The position numbers were made by a program, and so were the translations under genes. DNA of 64,000 bases from NCBI GenBank assembly GCA_016192455.1, contig JACPUC010000003.1:124001-188000 (forward strand). Reading direction: 5' to 3'. The first letter of the stretch is position 1. Each line of letters opens with the position of its first letter. The notes under the pieces were generated by a model. That model had not been told where the DNA came from. It saw only the letters and a list, made by a program, of their open reading frames with translations, and searched no databases. Of this stretch, positions 1-7,877 are shown in pieces. This DNA comes from Candidatus Tectimicrobiota bacterium (GTDB lineage Bacteria; JACPUC01).

Positions 1-2076
1 GGCACCATGTCGGTGCGGCGCAGCAGCGAGCAGCCGATGTTCGAGGCCTCGGAGCTGGCGCTCCTCGAGCTCCTCTGCGCCCAGGCCGCCGTCTCCATCC
101 GCAATGCCCAGCAGCATGAGACCCTCGAGAAAGCCGAGGCGCGGCTGCGCGATCTCTACGACCACGCGCCCGACCTCTACCACTCGCTGGACCGCAACGG
201 CGCCATCCTGGGCTGCAACCAAACCTATGCGGATACCCTCGGCTACACCAAGGAGGAGCTCATCGGCAGCTCCTACCTCGACCTCGTGGCGCCGGGGGAG
301 CGCGAGGAGGCGCTCAGCAACGTGCGGAACATCTTCGGCAGCGCCACGCCGATGCGCATCGAGCGCACCATGGTGCGCCGGGATGGCTCCACCTTGACGG
401 TGGAGGTGAAGCGCCGGGCGGTCCTCGACGCCAGCGGCAACGTCGTGCGCACCGACACCCTCCTGCGCGACATCAGCGACCGCAAGCGGGCGGAGGCGGC
501 GCTGCGCGCCAACGAGCTGCGCACCGGGCTCATCCTCGATAACGTCATGGACGCCATTGTCACGACCGACCGCGCCTGCGCCATCATCTCGTTCAACCGC
601 GCCGCCGAGCGCATCTTTGGGTACAACGCCGCCGAGGCCATCGGCCAGAACGTCATCAGCCTCCTGCTGGCGCCGCGCCTGCAAGCCGAGTACGCCGCGC
701 ACCTGGCCAACTACCTGCGCACGGGGGAGCGCCGCGTCGTGGGACACCCGCGGGAGACCGAGGGACAGCGCCGCGACGGCTCGATCTTCCCGATGGAGCT
801 GGCCGTCTCCGAGCTCGAGCTGGACGGGCACCAGCTCTTCATCGGCATCCTACGCGATATCAGCGAGCGCAAGCAGGCCGAAGCGGAGCGGCGGCACTTG
901 CAAGCGAAGATGCAGCAGTCCCAGAAGCTGGAGAGTCTCGGCGTGCTGGCGGGGGGGATTGCGCACGACTTCAACAACCTGCTCATGGGTGTCATGGGTC
1001 ACGCCAGCCTGGCCCTGATGGAGCTCCCTCCCGAGTCGCCGGCGCGGCAATCCATGCAACAGGTGGAGACGGCGGCCCGCCGCGCCGCCGAGCTGACCAA
1101 CCAGATGCTGGCGTACTCGGGGAAAGGGCGGTTCATCGTGCAGCCACTCAACCTCTCCAAGCTCGTCGAGGAGATGGCGCATCTGCTGCAAACAGTGATC
1201 TCCAAGAAAGCCGTGCTGCGGTTCGACCTGGCGAAGGACCTCCCCCCGGTCGAGGTGGATGCCACGCAGGTCCGCCAGGTGGTCATGAACCTCATCACCA
1301 ATGCCTCCGACGCCCTCGACGGCGCCACCGGGGTGATCACCCTGCGGACGGGCATCTTCGAGGCCGACCGCGCCTACCTGTCGCGGACCTACCTCGATGA
1401 GGAGCTGCCCGAGGGCCGCTACGCCTACATCGAGGTCGCCGATACCGGCGCGGGCATGGACCACGACACGGTCGCCAAGATCTTCGATCCCTTCTTCAGC
1501 ACCAAGTTCACCGGCCGCGGCCTGGGACTCGCCGCGGTGCTCGGCATTGTGCGCGGTCACCAAGGAGCGATCAAGATCGACACCAGAAAGGGCGTCGGCA
1601 CGACGATCCGCATCCTGCTCCCCTGTCAGGACCGCGCCGCCGAGGCCGGCCTTCCCGAAGAGCCGAAGCCCGCGGCAGGCTGGCGCGGCAGCGGCGCCAT
1701 CCTGGTGGTTGATGACGAGGCCGCGGTGCGCTCCATCACCCAGCGCGCCCTGGAGAAGTTCGGCTTCACCGTCCTCACCGCCGAGGATGGCCGCGAGGGG
1801 GTCAAGCTCTTCCGCGCCCACGCCGACGAGATCGTTGTGGTGCTGCTGGACATGACGATGCCGAACATGAACGCCGATGAAGCCTCGCGCGAGATGCGCC
1901 GCATCCGACCGGCGGTGCGCATCATCCTGTCCAGCGGCTACACCCAGGATGACGTCGCCGCGAAGTTCCCCAGGGACGCCCTGGCGGGGTTCATCCAGAA
2001 GCCCTACCTGGTGATGGACCTCGTCGCCAAGGTGCGCTCGGTTCTGGAGCAGCCACCCGGCCCATCGCCGTCGTGA
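1..2076 (+). CDS. Hybrid sensor histidine kinase (GAF remnant-PAS-PAS-HisKA-HATPase-REC), 5' partial
   Basis: The frame is open at the left edge, and the first 40 or so residues look like the end of a GAF domain (LELLCAQAAVSIRNAQ), so the gene starts outside the window. Numbering from the first ATG at 7, two PAS domains follow at about 50-160 and 175-290. The HisKA phosphoacceptor is His320 in IAHDFNN, the ATPase domain has an N box (NLITNASDA) and G boxes (DTGAGM, GRGLGLAA), and a C-terminal receiver at about 565-685 has acidic DD and phospho-Asp615 in LLDMTMP. Such proteins autophosphorylate and relay phosphate from His to Asp. No membrane segment is visible in the part present, so sensing is probably cytoplasmic. 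No cognate output regulator lies next to it; the signal is unknown. Confidence 0.9.
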   Translation, partial: GTMSVRRSSEQPMFEASELALLELLCAQAAVSIRNAQQHETLEKAEARLRDLYDHAPDLYHSLDRNGAILGCNQTYADTLGYTKEELIGSSYLDLVAPGEREEALSNVRNIFGSATPMRIERTMVRRDGSTLTVEVKRRAVLDASGNVVRTDTLLRDISDRKRAEAALRANELRTGLILDNVMDAIVTTDRACAIISFNRAAERIFGYNAAEAIGQNVISLLLAPRLQAEYAAHLANYLRTGERRVVGHPRETEGQRRDGSIFPMELAVSELELDGHQLFIGILRDISERKQAEAERRHLQAKMQQSQKLESLGVLAGGIAHDFNNLLMGVMGHASLALMELPPESPARQSMQQVETAARRAAELTNQMLAYSGKGRFIVQPLNLSKLVEEMAHLLQTVISKKAVLRFDLAKDLPPVEVDATQVRQVVMNLITNASDALDGATGVITLRTGIFEADRAYLSRTYLDEELPEGRYAYIEVADTGAGMDHDTVAKIFDPFFSTKFTGRGLGLAAVLGIVRGHQGAIKIDTRKGVGTTIRILLPCQDRAAEAGLPEEPKPAAGWRGSGAILVVDDEAAVRSITQRALEKFGFTVLTAEDGREGVKLFRAHADEIVVVLLDMTMPNMNADEASREMRRIRPAVRIILSSGYTQDDVAAKFPRDALAGFIQKPYLVMDLVAKVRSVLEQPPGPSPS

Positions 2077-2240
2077 GGCGCAGAGACGCTGGAGTGGCGG
2101 CCGCAAGCCAACGCGCCGGCTCCCCGGAACCGCCGGCGCCAGGGCGAGCGCCGGCAGCTTCAGGAAGACCTGCGAGCGTGGTGGAAATGGAAGGAAGGAG
2201 GATGTCCCGAGCCTGGGCGCCTCCTGAGCTTCCGCGAAGG

Positions 2241-2267
2241 AATAAAAAAGCGCCGCTGTCGCGGCGC
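2241..2267 (-). terminator. Rho-independent terminator of a minus-strand unit
   Basis: Read on the minus strand, a 7-bp GC stem (GCGCCGC, loop GACA, GCGGCGC) at 2267-2250 is followed directly by TTTTTTATT. The T-run is only on the minus-strand side, so it ends a transcript coming from higher coordinates, matching the small unit at 2303-2579. A second small hairpin (ACCTC/GAGGT, about 2273-2288) lies just before it. Confidence 0.75.
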
Positions 2268-2302
2268 CTTATACCTCTCGTTCGAGGTAGGGGTAGCTTC
2301 TC

Positions 2303-2440
2303 TCACCTGCGAGGAAGCGTCACCATGCTCTCTGTTCTGCGAGCACCCTGACCAGCGCTGACATCCACGCCGATCAGGGGGAATAGCTCAACTTGCAGGA
2401 CTCCGTTGAGCAGATGAACCCTCACAGTCCTGTCGTTCAT
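2303..2440 (-). CDS. Small hypothetical protein, 45 residues
   Basis: An ATG at 2440 is preceded on the minus strand by an A/G-rich ribosome site (AAAAGGGGGTGTGC). The product begins MNDRTVRVHLLNGVLQVELF and ends with a basic tail. It has no domain I recognise; the first 25 residues could form a beta hairpin. The frame lies between a promoter and a terminator on the same strand and behind a long hairpin, which argues for a real transcript. It may equally be incidental within a structured RNA, because GCTCAAC/GTTGAGC and other inverted repeats lie inside the frame. Confidence 0.4.
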   Translation of the reverse strand: MNDRTVRVHLLNGVLQVELFPLIGVDVSAGQGARRTESMVTLPRR

Positions 2441-2458
2441 GCACACCCCCTTTTCTCT

Positions 2459-2536
2459 GGCACTGGGAAAGCCCCATCTCCAACGGCTTTCCATCACCCA
2501 GACAGTCAACCCAACTCAGCAGGCTTTCCCAGTGCC
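2459..2536 (-). ncRNA. Candidate structured RNA or leader element (15-bp perfect inverted repeat)
   Basis: GGCACTGGGAAAGCC and its exact reverse complement flank a 48-nt spacer, giving a 15-bp stem close to the 5' end of the predicted minus-strand transcript (start near 2544). The minus-strand spacer contains a second GGAAAGCC, which could pair with the right arm and allow an alternative fold. The local sequence is visibly less GC-rich than the flanks. It could be a leader regulating the 45-residue frame, or part of a roughly 300-nt RNA ending at the terminator at 2241. It does not match the cobalamin, c-di-GMP, TPP, 6S, tmRNA, SRP or RNase P patterns I know. Confidence 0.45.
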
Positions 2537-2550
2537 ATTTCTCTACAAGT

Positions 2551-2579
2551 AACCTAGAATCCAGCTTCACTCCCGTCAA
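2551..2579 (-). promoter_or_regulatory. Sigma70-type promoter, minus strand
   Basis: On the minus strand TTGACG (2579-2574) is followed after exactly 17 nt by TAGGTT (2556-2551). The -35 is 5/6 and the -10 is weak (3/6). It would start transcription near 2544, immediately before the 15-bp inverted repeat. Confidence 0.5.
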
Positions 2580-2703
2580 GAGGGGGCCTCTGAAATTCGT
2601 CCCCCCCGCGGTCCATCCCAGCGCACGCTGTTGGGCCGCGGGGAGCTCGCGCCGCCACCCCGCCTGGCGAGAGCGCGAAGAAGCGTGCCACCGAGGCCGG
2701 GCA

Positions 2704-2732
2704 TTGCCAAGCGTCCAAGCCCCGGGTATACT
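2704..2732 (+). promoter_or_regulatory. Sigma70-type promoter for the TenA-like gene
   Basis: TTGCCA, a 17-nt spacer, then TATACT: both hexamers are 5/6 matches with ideal spacing. Transcription would begin near 2740 and leave a leader of about 120 nt before the ATG at 2859. Confidence 0.6.
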
Positions 2733-2858
2733 CCGCTTGTCACAGTAGGTACTTGAGAACCTCGCGCCCGCCTCGCGGCAAGGGCGGCTCGCCCGCCAGG
2801 AGCCCTGCTCCGGCACGAGATTTCTCCTCCGCTCCGAACTGCAAAAGGGGGGCTTGGA

Positions 2859-3608
2859 ATGGCTCTGCTTTCACCCGAAGCCTTGATCGCCGACCTGAAA
2901 ACGACGCTGCGCACGCGGCACCCGCGGCCTCATCCGGTGCGCGGTCTGCTCCTGCAAGGGAAGTTGACCAAAGCGCAGCTCCACGTCTGGGCCAAGAACC
3001 AGTTCCACGAGTTCCGCAACATCCACCGCTTTTTCGGGGTGCGCTACCTGAAGTGTCCCATTCCCGAGCTGCGGCGCGGGCTGATCGAGAACATCGTCGA
3101 GGAAGAGGGGGAGGACCTCTTCGGCGGCAAGTATCCCAGTCATGCGGAGCTGTGGACGCGCTTCGGCGAAGGCATGGGCATCCCGCGCCAGGAGATGCTG
3201 AGCTACGAACCGCTGCCCGGCGTGCGCGCCGCCCTCGAGATGTACGTGAAGCTCGTCGAGCAGAGCCACTGGGTGGTTGCCATCGGCTCCGGCATGGTCT
3301 TCGAGGGGGAGGGCCCCGAACGCATGCGCGAGGAGCGCGAAGCCCTGGAGCGGCACTACCCGTGGATTCCGTCGGAGACGCTCGACTTCTTCCGCGCCCA
3401 CGAGTATCACGACGAGGGGCACGGCAACTTCATCCTCGAGGTGCTTGGCGCGTATTGCATGGAGGAGCACCTGCAGAACGAGATGCGCGAGGTGGTGAAG
3501 TTCCGCACCGACACCATGTGGCTGCAGAATGAGAGCATCTACGGGGCCATCGGCAGCCCGGCGTACAGCCCCGAGTCGGCGCGCCAGCCCGCCCTCAGCC
3601 GCGCCTAA
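2859..3608 (+). CDS. TenA/PqqC-like (haem-oxygenase fold) metalloprotein
   Basis: The 249-residue product resembles the TenA/THI-4/PqqC superfamily of all-helical, iron-containing oxidoreductase-like proteins. It carries acidic and His-rich stretches typical of a buried metal site: HEFRNIHRFF near 48-57, ENIVEEEGED near 80-89, and EYHDEGHGNF near 180-190. Family members include PQQ synthase, thiaminase-like proteins and non-haem di-iron oxygenases. No pqq or thi genes are in the window, so neither cofactor role is supported. The ATG is preceded by AAAAGGGGGG (about 10 nt upstream). It precedes a DUF4178-like gene and an aromatic-ring dioxygenase, so an oxidative role is possible but is inference. 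Confidence 0.7.
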   Translation: MALLSPEALIADLKTTLRTRHPRPHPVRGLLLQGKLTKAQLHVWAKNQFHEFRNIHRFFGVRYLKCPIPELRRGLIENIVEEEGEDLFGGKYPSHAELWTRFGEGMGIPRQEMLSYEPLPGVRAALEMYVKLVEQSHWVVAIGSGMVFEGEGPERMREEREALERHYPWIPSETLDFFRAHEYHDEGHGNFILEVLGAYCMEEHLQNEMREVVKFRTDTMWLQNESIYGAIGSPAYSPESARQPALSRA

Positions 3609-3744
3609 GCGTGGAGTGCGGAAACGCCGCGGAGGCGCCGTTGGGGCGCGGCGCAATCGCCGACAACGGCGGCGCTTCCCGCTGACGCAAGAGGCGGCGT
3701 GCCGCGGCGGCTGCGGCGGTGTGGGAGAGAGGAGCAGACAGGGC

Positions 3745-4308
3745 ATGATATTCCGCGGCTTCTTCGGGGGAGATCGAAAGAAAGAGGAGGACTTCGACCC
3801 GCTGGCGGACCTGGCGCTGGAGAACATGAAGCTCGGTTACCTGGTGGACTACGACATGAAGACCTGGGAGGTGACGGCGCGCCATTGCTACGACTGGGGC
3901 GAGGGTCGCTCCAGCCAGGAGTGGGAGCTGCGCAGCGCTGACGAGGTCATCTACCTGGAGCGGGAGGGGGACGACGACGCCGAGTGGTGCGTGTCGCGCA
4001 AGGTCCGCGTCGCCGACATCACGCCGGACGTTCGCCGCAGCATCGCGGCAAGCGACGATCCTCCCGAGCGGGTGACCTTCGAGGGCGTGGCGTACGAGCT
4101 GGAAAGCGACCGCGCCGGCTACTTCCACCGCAACACGCCGCGCCTCTCCGAGGCGAAGGGGCAAGGGCAGCAACTCATCACCTGGAGCTTCATCGACGCC
4201 AGCGGGCAGCGTTTCCTCGCCCTCGAGCAGTGGGGGGAGCGCGAGTTCGAGGCGGCGGCGGGCAGCGCGGCGGAGGAGTTTCAGTTCAACCACATCCTGC
4301 CGCGCTAG
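3745..4308 (+). CDS. DUF4178-like protein
   Basis: Start chosen at the ATG at 3745 behind GAGAGGAGCAG; upstream in-frame codons are low-complexity arginine-rich sequence. The 187-residue product has the character of DUF4178 proteins: a beta-rich repeat with conserved tryptophans and lines such as EWELRSADEVIYLE and ITWSFIDASGQRFLALEQW. No signal peptide or membrane segment is seen. The molecular function of the family is unknown. It probably shares a transcript with the TenA-like gene 136 nt upstream. The stop TAG TAG is followed at once by a dispersed repeat. Confidence 0.65.
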   Translation: MIFRGFFGGDRKKEEDFDPLADLALENMKLGYLVDYDMKTWEVTARHCYDWGEGRSSQEWELRSADEVIYLEREGDDDAEWCVSRKVRVADITPDVRRSIAASDDPPERVTFEGVAYELESDRAGYFHRNTPRLSEAKGQGQQLITWSFIDASGQRFLALEQWGEREFEAAAGSAAEEFQFNHILPR

Positions 4309-4322
4309 TAGCATGTCCCCTA

Positions 4323-4454
4323 CGTTCCATCACCTAATTCTGAGAGGGGACCTTCTCCCCAACCGCGCCCGCGGGGACTGATCGTAGGGGCGGGGCTTGC
4401 CCCGCCCGCAACCTCAGTCTGGGAAGGAACCGTGTCTCCTCGCGCGCCCCGGCT
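4323..4454 (-). repeat. Dispersed intergenic repeat, copy C
   Basis: This 132-nt stretch is close to the reverse complement of 10950-11080 (copy A), including a 9-bp stem with 2-nt centre at 4388-4407 (GGGCGGGGC TT GCCCCGCCC). It fills most of the gap between the DUF4178-like gene and the dioxygenase. No transposase is nearby. Confidence 0.8.
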
Positions 4455-4520
4455 GCAGCGTGCGCCCTGGGGTTGGGACGCCGCCGCGGCAGGGACAAGA
4501 CGCGCCGCGGGGGGGCGAAC

Positions 4521-5060
4521 ATGTCCGTGACGCCGCCGTTCAATTTTCAGAAGTGGATCGAGGAGAACCGCGAGGCCTTGAAACCCCCCGTGGGCAATAA
4601 GGAGGTCTATGCTTGCGGCGACTTCATCGTGCAGGTGATCGGCGGGCCGAACCGTCGCAACGATTTCCACATCGACCCCGGCGACGAGCTCTTCTACCAG
4701 GTGCGCGGTGAGGTGGAGGTGATCTACCTCGACGAGGATGGGCGGCGCCAGGTGGCCCACCTGCGGGCCGGGGACCTGTGGCTCTGCCCGGCCTGGGTGC
4801 CGCACAGCCCGCAGCGCGGTCCCCATACCGTGGGCTTGGTCGTGGAGCGCCGGCGGCTGGAGACCGAGCAGGACCGCTTCGCCTGGTTCTGCGACGCCTG
4901 CAACTCCCTCATCCACGAGGTGTCGCTGCGCGTCACCGACATCGTCGGCCAGCTCAAGGTCATCATGGAGGAGTTCTACGCCAGCGACGCCATGCGCACC
5001 TGCAAGAAGTGCGGCGCCGTGCTGCCGGCGCCCAAACCCCGCGGTCTCCCTTCGTCGTAG
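4521..5060 (+). CDS. nbaC: 3-hydroxyanthranilate 3,4-dioxygenase
   Basis: The 179-residue cupin opens 3-hydroxyanthranilate to 2-amino-3-carboxymuconate semialdehyde with Fe(II) and O2 (kynurenine or nitrobenzoate routes). Family residues are all present: metal ligands His50, Glu56 and His95; substrate arginines Arg46 and Arg99; and the bacterial C-terminal rubredoxin-like iron site Cys124/Cys127 and Cys161/Cys164. Length matches the bacterial enzyme. The ATG at 4521 follows GGGGGGGCGAAC. No aminocarboxymuconate decarboxylase, kynureninase or kynurenine monooxygenase is nearby, so the rest of the pathway must be elsewhere or the substrate may differ. The alternative gene name haaO is also used. 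Confidence 0.92.
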   Translation: MSVTPPFNFQKWIEENREALKPPVGNKEVYACGDFIVQVIGGPNRRNDFHIDPGDELFYQVRGEVEVIYLDEDGRRQVAHLRAGDLWLCPAWVPHSPQRGPHTVGLVVERRRLETEQDRFAWFCDACNSLIHEVSLRVTDIVGQLKVIMEEFYASDAMRTCKKCGAVLPAPKPRGLPSS

Positions 5061-5355
5061 CGCGATACCCTTCGAGAAGCTCCCCGAAATTCAATGCGGA
5101 CGGCATGATCCTCTGTTTCCTGAACGGGTTCGCGCCACGAGCGCCGCCCCCCAACCAGGGCAACGCCTCCCTCCCCGTTCGGTAGCCATTTGAAGACGAC
5201 GGTCGCACTCGCGCCCGCCTGCGCGCCGCATACAGACAGGCCGCCCCCCGCAAGCCAGCGCCGCCCTCCTCCAGCAGCCGCATCTCCTCCGCGCAAGGCG
5301 CCGCCTGTCGCAATGCGGCTCTGCCGCGCCTGAGCAGCTTTGGGGGATGAACCGC
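5061..5355 (+). other. Intergenic stretch with no recognised gene
   Basis: About 300 nt between the dioxygenase and the next promoter. It is pyrimidine-rich and GC-rich, with no convincing frame, tRNA or terminator. The half-site GAACGGGTTCGC near 5126 weakly resembles the dispersed-repeat palindrome. Confidence 0.4.
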
Positions 5356-5385
5356 TTGACGCATGTTCTGGCTGATTGATATAGT
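5356..5385 (+). promoter_or_regulatory. Sigma70-type promoter for the small gene/HyuB unit
   Basis: TTGACG, an 18-nt spacer, then TATAGT (both 5/6). It sits in a locally AT-richer patch. The expected start is near 5392, about 70 nt before the GTG of the small frame at 5463, and it could drive hyuB. Confidence 0.6.
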
Positions 5386-5462
5386 CACGCTTCAGCGTTG
5401 GATGCGACAAGGACCTCTTTCCGTCGCGGCAGGCGGCGGCGGGCGGGGCCTCCGCGGGGGAG

Positions 5463-5741
5463 GTGAGGGTGGAGCAGGTGTCGGGGCCGGGGATCAAGCC
5501 GCTGACAAGCGCCGAACTCTTCAAGAAGGTCCACCATCTCTGCGGCCGGAAGCGCCTGCATGTCGGCTTGTTTGTGGACCTGGAAACCGACGCGCGCTGC
5601 GATGAGAGCGGCAACATCCAGCTCCTGCGTCGCATCACCGCCTTCCGCCAATGCACCCACAACGACGGCTGCCTGCAGACCTGCGTGGAGATCGACCACC
5701 TCCGCCAGGCTCTGATTCGAGGGCAGCTTGCAGGATCATGA
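5463..5741 (+). CDS. Small hypothetical protein, 92 residues
   Basis: A GTG start is preceded by GCGGGGGAG and lies behind a good promoter. The product (starts MRVEQVSGPG; contains KPLTSAELFKKVHHLCGRK) has ordinary amino-acid composition, unlike the arginine-rich false frames around it. Three cysteines occur at about residue 27, 47 and then in CTHNDGCLQTC. I do not recognise the family. It lies 133 nt upstream of the HyuB gene on the same strand and may be co-transcribed. It could be a small regulatory or metal-binding protein, but nothing in the sequence settles this. Confidence 0.45.
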   Translation: MRVEQVSGPGIKPLTSAELFKKVHHLCGRKRLHVGLFVDLETDARCDESGNIQLLRRITAFRQCTHNDGCLQTCVEIDHLRQALIRGQLAGS

Positions 5742-5874
5742 GGCGCAGGCTTCCACGGCCGGCTGCGTCGGGCCGGTCGCCGTGTCGGGTTCGGCGCGCC
5801 TGAAGCGCGGCGGCGGGCCGCTGGGCCCGACGGCTCGGACGCCCGGCGCGGAACGTGAAAGGAGAGCACCAGGA

Positions 5875-7746
5875 ATGGCCAACACCGAGAACAAGGTGGG
5901 GATGGATCCCATCACCTTCGAGGTCTTGAAGAACGCCTACATGAGCATGTGCAACGAGGGGACCCGCCTGATCGAGCGGGTGGCGTACGGGCCGGTGATC
6001 ACCGAGGGGCACGACTACTCGGTGTCGCTGCTCACCAAGGACGGGCGCATCGTGGCGCACGGCCCAAATGACCTGGCGCCGCACTTCGGCACCTTCGAGG
6101 CCTCCATGCGCTACATCCTGGCGAGCATCGGCGGGGCGGAGAAGCTCAAGCCGGGTGATGTCTACTGCTGCAATGAGCCGTACACCGCCGGCACCCACGC
6201 CCAGGACATCCGCTTCGTGCGGCCGGTCTTCTACAAGGGCGAGCTGGTGGCGATCACCATGGCCCTCTGCCACTGGACCGACGTCGGCGGCCCCATGCCG
6301 GGGAGCTTCAACCCCAAGGCCGTCGAGTGCTTCGCCGAGGGGCTGCAACTGCCGGCGATGAAGATTTACGAGAACGACGAGCCGGTGCGGCACACCTTCG
6401 AGCTCATCCGCCTCAACGTGCGCGTGCCGCACGACCGCATGGGCGACATCGCGGCGCAGTACCAGGCGGTGCGCCAGATGGAGCGGCGCATGTGCGAGTA
6501 CGTCGAGCGCTACGGCCTGGCCACCATCTGGCAGAGCTTCGAGGAGATCATGGACTACACCGAGCGCCTCTTCCGCGCCGAGGTGGAAACGCTGCCGGAC
6601 GGATCGTACGAGTTCGTGGACTACGTGGACCAGGACGAGGGGCAGGAGGGGCGCCCGCCGGTGAAGGTGCACTGCGTCATGAGCATCGCGGGGAGCGACG
6701 TCACCTTCGACTGGAGCGGCTCCGACCCCGTCAGGGGGCCCAGCGGCGTCACCTTGCCGGCCTGCCACAGCGCCACCTTCAACGGCACCCTCAACATGTT
6801 CCCGCACCTGCTGCCGCTCAACAACGGCATCATCCGCTCGATCAAGGTGGTGACGAAGCCGGGGACGGTGACCCACGTGGTGCGCCCCACGCCGGTGGCC
6901 GGCTACTGCAGCGGCGCCTACGAGAAGGTCAACTGCGCCACCATGGGGGTGTGGGCCAAGGCGTTCGCCACGGTGAACCCGAAGCAGATCACCTGCGGCA
7001 CGGTGAATTTGCAAAACTGCGTCACCGGCGGCGTCCATCCGAAGACCAAGGCGCCCTACGTCTCCTACGTCTGGCTGGAGGGGGGCCAGGGCGCCCACCC
7101 CGACGCCGATGGCAACAGCTTCGCCATGATGATGTACGCCGGCGGCGCCTCGAACCAGCCCTGCGAAATCCACGAGCGCTGGTACCCGCTCCGTTACACC
7201 GCCGTGGAAGCGGTGCAGGACTCCTGCGGCGACGGCAAGTTCCGCGGCGGCTACGGCATCCGGCGCGACTACGAGATGTGGGGCGACGGCGTCCTCTCCA
7301 TCCACGGCGACCGCGCCAAGATCACCCCCTTCGGTCTGGCGGGCGGCAGCAACGGCGGGCCGAACCAGCTCATCCTGAACCCCGGCGCGAAGAACGAGCT
7401 GAACCTCGGCATGTACGCCACCGGCATCAAGCTCAAGGCCGGCGACCGCCTCGCCTTCAGCTCCAATGGCGGCGGCGGCTTCGGCAACCCGCTCGAGCGC
7501 GAGCCGCGCGGCGTCCTGGAGGACGTCATCGACGAGTTCCTGTCGCTCCACAAGGCGCGCGACGTCTACGGCGTGGCGATCCGGGTCATCGACAAGGACC
7601 TGGCGCGCTACGAGATCGACGTGGAGGAGACGAAGCGCCTGCGGGCGGCGCTGGCCGGCAAAAAGCGGCCCACCGGCTACGGGCCCTGGGAGGTCCATCC
7701 CTACGGCTCGCTCCCCACGCTCGCCGAGGGCGGCACGGGGAGCTAG
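5875..7746 (+). CDS. hyuB: Hydantoinase B/oxoprolinase family protein
   Basis: Start at the ATG at 5875 with AAAGGAGAGC upstream. The 623-residue protein matches the HyuB family throughout: N-terminal DPITFEVLKNA, the conserved GPNDLAPHFGTFEA region, CNEPYTAGTHAQDIRF, and the C-terminal GGGGFGNPLER signature. HyuB proteins pair with a HyuA ATPase subunit. Together they hydrolyse or carboxylate their substrate in an ATP-dependent way (N-methylhydantoinase, 5-oxoprolinase, acetone or acetophenone carboxylase). The only HyuA in the window is on the opposite strand 12.5 kb away. Its direct neighbour is a PaaK-like CoA ligase, 131 nt downstream, which would fit activation of a carboxylated product; this is inference. 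Confidence 0.9.
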   Translation: MANTENKVGMDPITFEVLKNAYMSMCNEGTRLIERVAYGPVITEGHDYSVSLLTKDGRIVAHGPNDLAPHFGTFEASMRYILASIGGAEKLKPGDVYCCNEPYTAGTHAQDIRFVRPVFYKGELVAITMALCHWTDVGGPMPGSFNPKAVECFAEGLQLPAMKIYENDEPVRHTFELIRLNVRVPHDRMGDIAAQYQAVRQMERRMCEYVERYGLATIWQSFEEIMDYTERLFRAEVETLPDGSYEFVDYVDQDEGQEGRPPVKVHCVMSIAGSDVTFDWSGSDPVRGPSGVTLPACHSATFNGTLNMFPHLLPLNNGIIRSIKVVTKPGTVTHVVRPTPVAGYCSGAYEKVNCATMGVWAKAFATVNPKQITCGTVNLQNCVTGGVHPKTKAPYVSYVWLEGGQGAHPDADGNSFAMMMYAGGASNQPCEIHERWYPLRYTAVEAVQDSCGDGKFRGGYGIRRDYEMWGDGVLSIHGDRAKITPFGLAGGSNGGPNQLILNPGAKNELNLGMYATGIKLKAGDRLAFSSNGGGGFGNPLEREPRGVLEDVIDEFLSLHKARDVYGVAIRVIDKDLARYEIDVEETKRLRAALAGKKRPTGYGPWEVHPYGSLPTLAEGGTGS

Positions 7747-7877
7747 GGCCGGACATGCGACAGCCCGACTCGCGGGGCGAGGCGGGCCGCGGTGGCAGAG
7801 CGCGGGGGGTGCGCGCAGGCCGGCGCCCGAAAGCCAGCGGATTGGCGCCGGCCTCGGTCTGCTTCGGAGCGTAGCGC

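Noticed and set aside
2073-2351. Plus-strand frame after the histidine kinase
   Set aside because: Low-complexity Arg/Ala/Pro translation, no ribosome site, and it runs through the minus-strand terminator.
2380-2440. tRNA-like TAGCTCAA stretch on the plus strand
   Set aside because: No acceptor stem, T-arm GTTCGA or anticodon arm could be formed around it.
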